DNA of 64,000 nt, taken from NCBI RefSeq assembly GCF_026847645.1, contig NZ_JAPSMC010000011.1, positions 1 to 64,000 on the forward strand. The letters are read 5' to 3'. The notes below the pieces were generated by a model. The model saw only the letters and a program-made list of their open reading frames with translations. It did not search any database and was not told the DNA's origin. How positions within the stretch are numbered: the stretch's first letter is position 1; each line of letters opens with the position of its first letter. The position numbers and the translations under genes were made by a program. Origin of the DNA: Anoxybacillus sp. J5B_2022. GTDB lineage: Bacteria; Bacillota; Bacilli; Bacillales; Anoxybacillaceae. Shown piece by piece: positions 63,206 through 64,000 of this stretch.

Positions 63206-63766
63206 CTAGGAAGACAAAACGTGAAAGACGATGAATGCTCCAGCAGCAAATAATAATCCAATATGTGTGGAACGAATCAAGGAATTCGCTTTATTTTTTG
63301 CAAGAATCACGCCAAAGATTGCTGCTATTCCCATGAGTATTGTGGCGGCAATGCCAGCATACTCTCGTATTTCCAACTCACCTTCTGAAAAATACATAAG
63401 AACGCCGTGTGCTAAGGTAAGCGCAAAAGCAACAACACCGATGGGCATATGCCATTTTGCTAATGTCTTTAATAAAGAAATGAAAAACGTTTTTGCGTTT
63501 GGAAATATTTTTATAATCAAATTTGCCTGGCGCCGTAGCGGAAGAAGCGCTCCTGCTAATAAAGCGGCAGCGACTGCTCCCCAACCTAATAGTTCTCCAC
63601 CTTCTTCTGCTGCTTCACTTTCTTCTTTACCTTTCTCATATTCGTATTGCTCATAAAACTCTGTTTCGTCGTCATCAGCGAATGCGTAATTCGTTTGTCC
63701 GATTGTAAAATAAACTAGCAAACATAATATAGAAACAGTGAGCATTGAGAATATCGATCTTTTCAT
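63206..63766 (-). CDS. Exported membrane protein with cytochrome b561-like helices
   Basis: This 186-residue protein has a signal peptide (cut near YAFA), an acidic Glu-rich stretch (about 30-58) and four helices. His residues in WHMPIGVVAFALTLAHGVLMYF and RSTHIGLLFAAGAFIVFHVL are spaced like b561/ferric-reductase haem ligands. It starts right after the kinase stop (TAAATG), so it is part of that operon. Haem binding is inference. Confidence 0.72.
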   Translation of the reverse strand: MKRSIFSMLTVSILCLLVYFTIGQTNYAFADDDETEFYEQYEYEKGKEESEAAEEGGELLGWGAVAAALLAGALLPLRRQANLIIKIFPNAKTFFISLLKTLAKWHMPIGVVAFALTLAHGVLMYFSEGELEIREYAGIAATILMGIAAIFGVILAKNKANSLIRSTHIGLLFAAGAFIVFHVLSS

Positions 63767-64000
63767 TTATTTCACCCCAATTTTTAAGTTTGTAGTCTGC
63801 GGAAGCGTAATAATAAATCGGCTTCCTTTTCCTTCTTCGCTTTGTACATGAATTGTGCCGCCGTGAGCGTCGACAATCCATTTGGCGATCGAGAGCCCAA
63901 TCCCATTTCCTTGCTGATTTCGCGAGCGTGATTGATCGACGCGGTAAAATCGCTCAAATATGAATTTTTGGTGTTCTGATGGGATTCCTATTCCCGTATC
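63767..64000 (-). CDS. Sensor histidine kinase, C-terminal part (cut by window edge)
   Basis: Only the last 77 residues are in the window: [20 protein letters not shown] (G1/F boxes), [18 protein letters not shown] (G2 box) and RFIITLP at the end. It is the ATPase domain of a HisKA-type kinase whose 5' part, and probably its response regulator, lie beyond position 64000. Coupled to the membrane protein gene by TAAATG. Confidence 0.92.
   Translation of the reverse strand, partial: DTGIGIPSEHQKFIFERFYRVDQSRSRNQQGNGIGLSIAKWIVDAHGGTIHVQSEEGKGSRFIITLPQTTNLKIGVK

Overview
The window looks like a chromosomal segment of a moderately thermophilic, endospore-forming member of the Bacillaceae, most likely Anoxybacillus or a close Geobacillus/Parageobacillus relative. 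Reasons: two small acid-soluble spore protein genes and spoVR; two GH13 alpha-glucosidases of the thermophilic bacilli type; a cydA-cydB-cydS oxidase whose 32-residue CydS closely resembles the Geobacillus subunit; gene neighbourhoods that match Bacillus subtilis (dctR/S/B/P, yhcU/yhcV, the yrk sulfur cluster, msmX-yxkF, yheB-yheA, yhaX-hemZ); and strong AGGAGG ribosome sites with frequent TTG starts. Species is an inference.

Layout. 1-2.8 kb: an AT-rich accessory island with a secreted cysteine-rich protein and a lipoprotein subtilase cut off by a 1,002-bp IS982-family element. 2.8-8.5 kb: an orphan lipoprotein, then the C4-dicarboxylate uptake system (DctS/DctR, co-sensor DctB, permease DctP behind a cre site). 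8.5-16.7 kb: a quinone-stress pair (pirin, WrbA) behind MhqR-like operators, UppP, an aldo/keto reductase, a metallopeptidase, a CNNM transporter, a pseudouridine synthase, YhcU and a BdbC/thioredoxin pair. 16.8-24.4 kb: an oligo-1,6-glucosidase, CBS protein, phosphoglucomutase, DedA and spore genes. 24.4-26.6 kb: glnK-amtB with a TnrA/GlnR box, and a DUF202 protein.

26.7-36.3 kb is a respiratory and sulfur block: cytochrome bd (cydABS) with a Rex-like box, a decayed methyltransferase/MFS stretch, then DsrE, glutaredoxin, the persulfide sensor CstR, TusA, rhodaneses, a rhodanese-persulfide dioxygenase and a TauE exporter. A shared TATACC-type motif recurs at eight places here, including upstream of cydABS and of the methyltransferase. 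It suggests one persulfide-responsive regulon that pairs sulfide/persulfide detoxification with a bd-type oxidase.

36.3-46.6 kb: VOC dioxygenases (one behind an MhqR-like operator), fragments of two lost genes, a yybP-ykoY (Mn2+) riboswitch ahead of a DUF1232 gene and terC, CstA/YbdD, PanE, an alpha-1,4-glucosidase and RlmI. 46.7-53.7 kb: a TPP-riboswitch operon (ykoE-ykoD-ykoC-tenI-thiO-thiS-thiG-thiF) that combines a thiamine-precursor ECF importer with thiazole synthesis. 53.7-64 kb: small proteins, a second CNNM transporter, an alpha/beta SASP preceded by a tRNA-like cloverleaf, MsmX/YxkF, YheB/YheA, YhaX/HemZ, a haem-b561-like membrane protein and the 3' end of a sensor kinase that runs off the right edge.

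No rRNA gene, canonical tRNA, CRISPR array or prophage was found.
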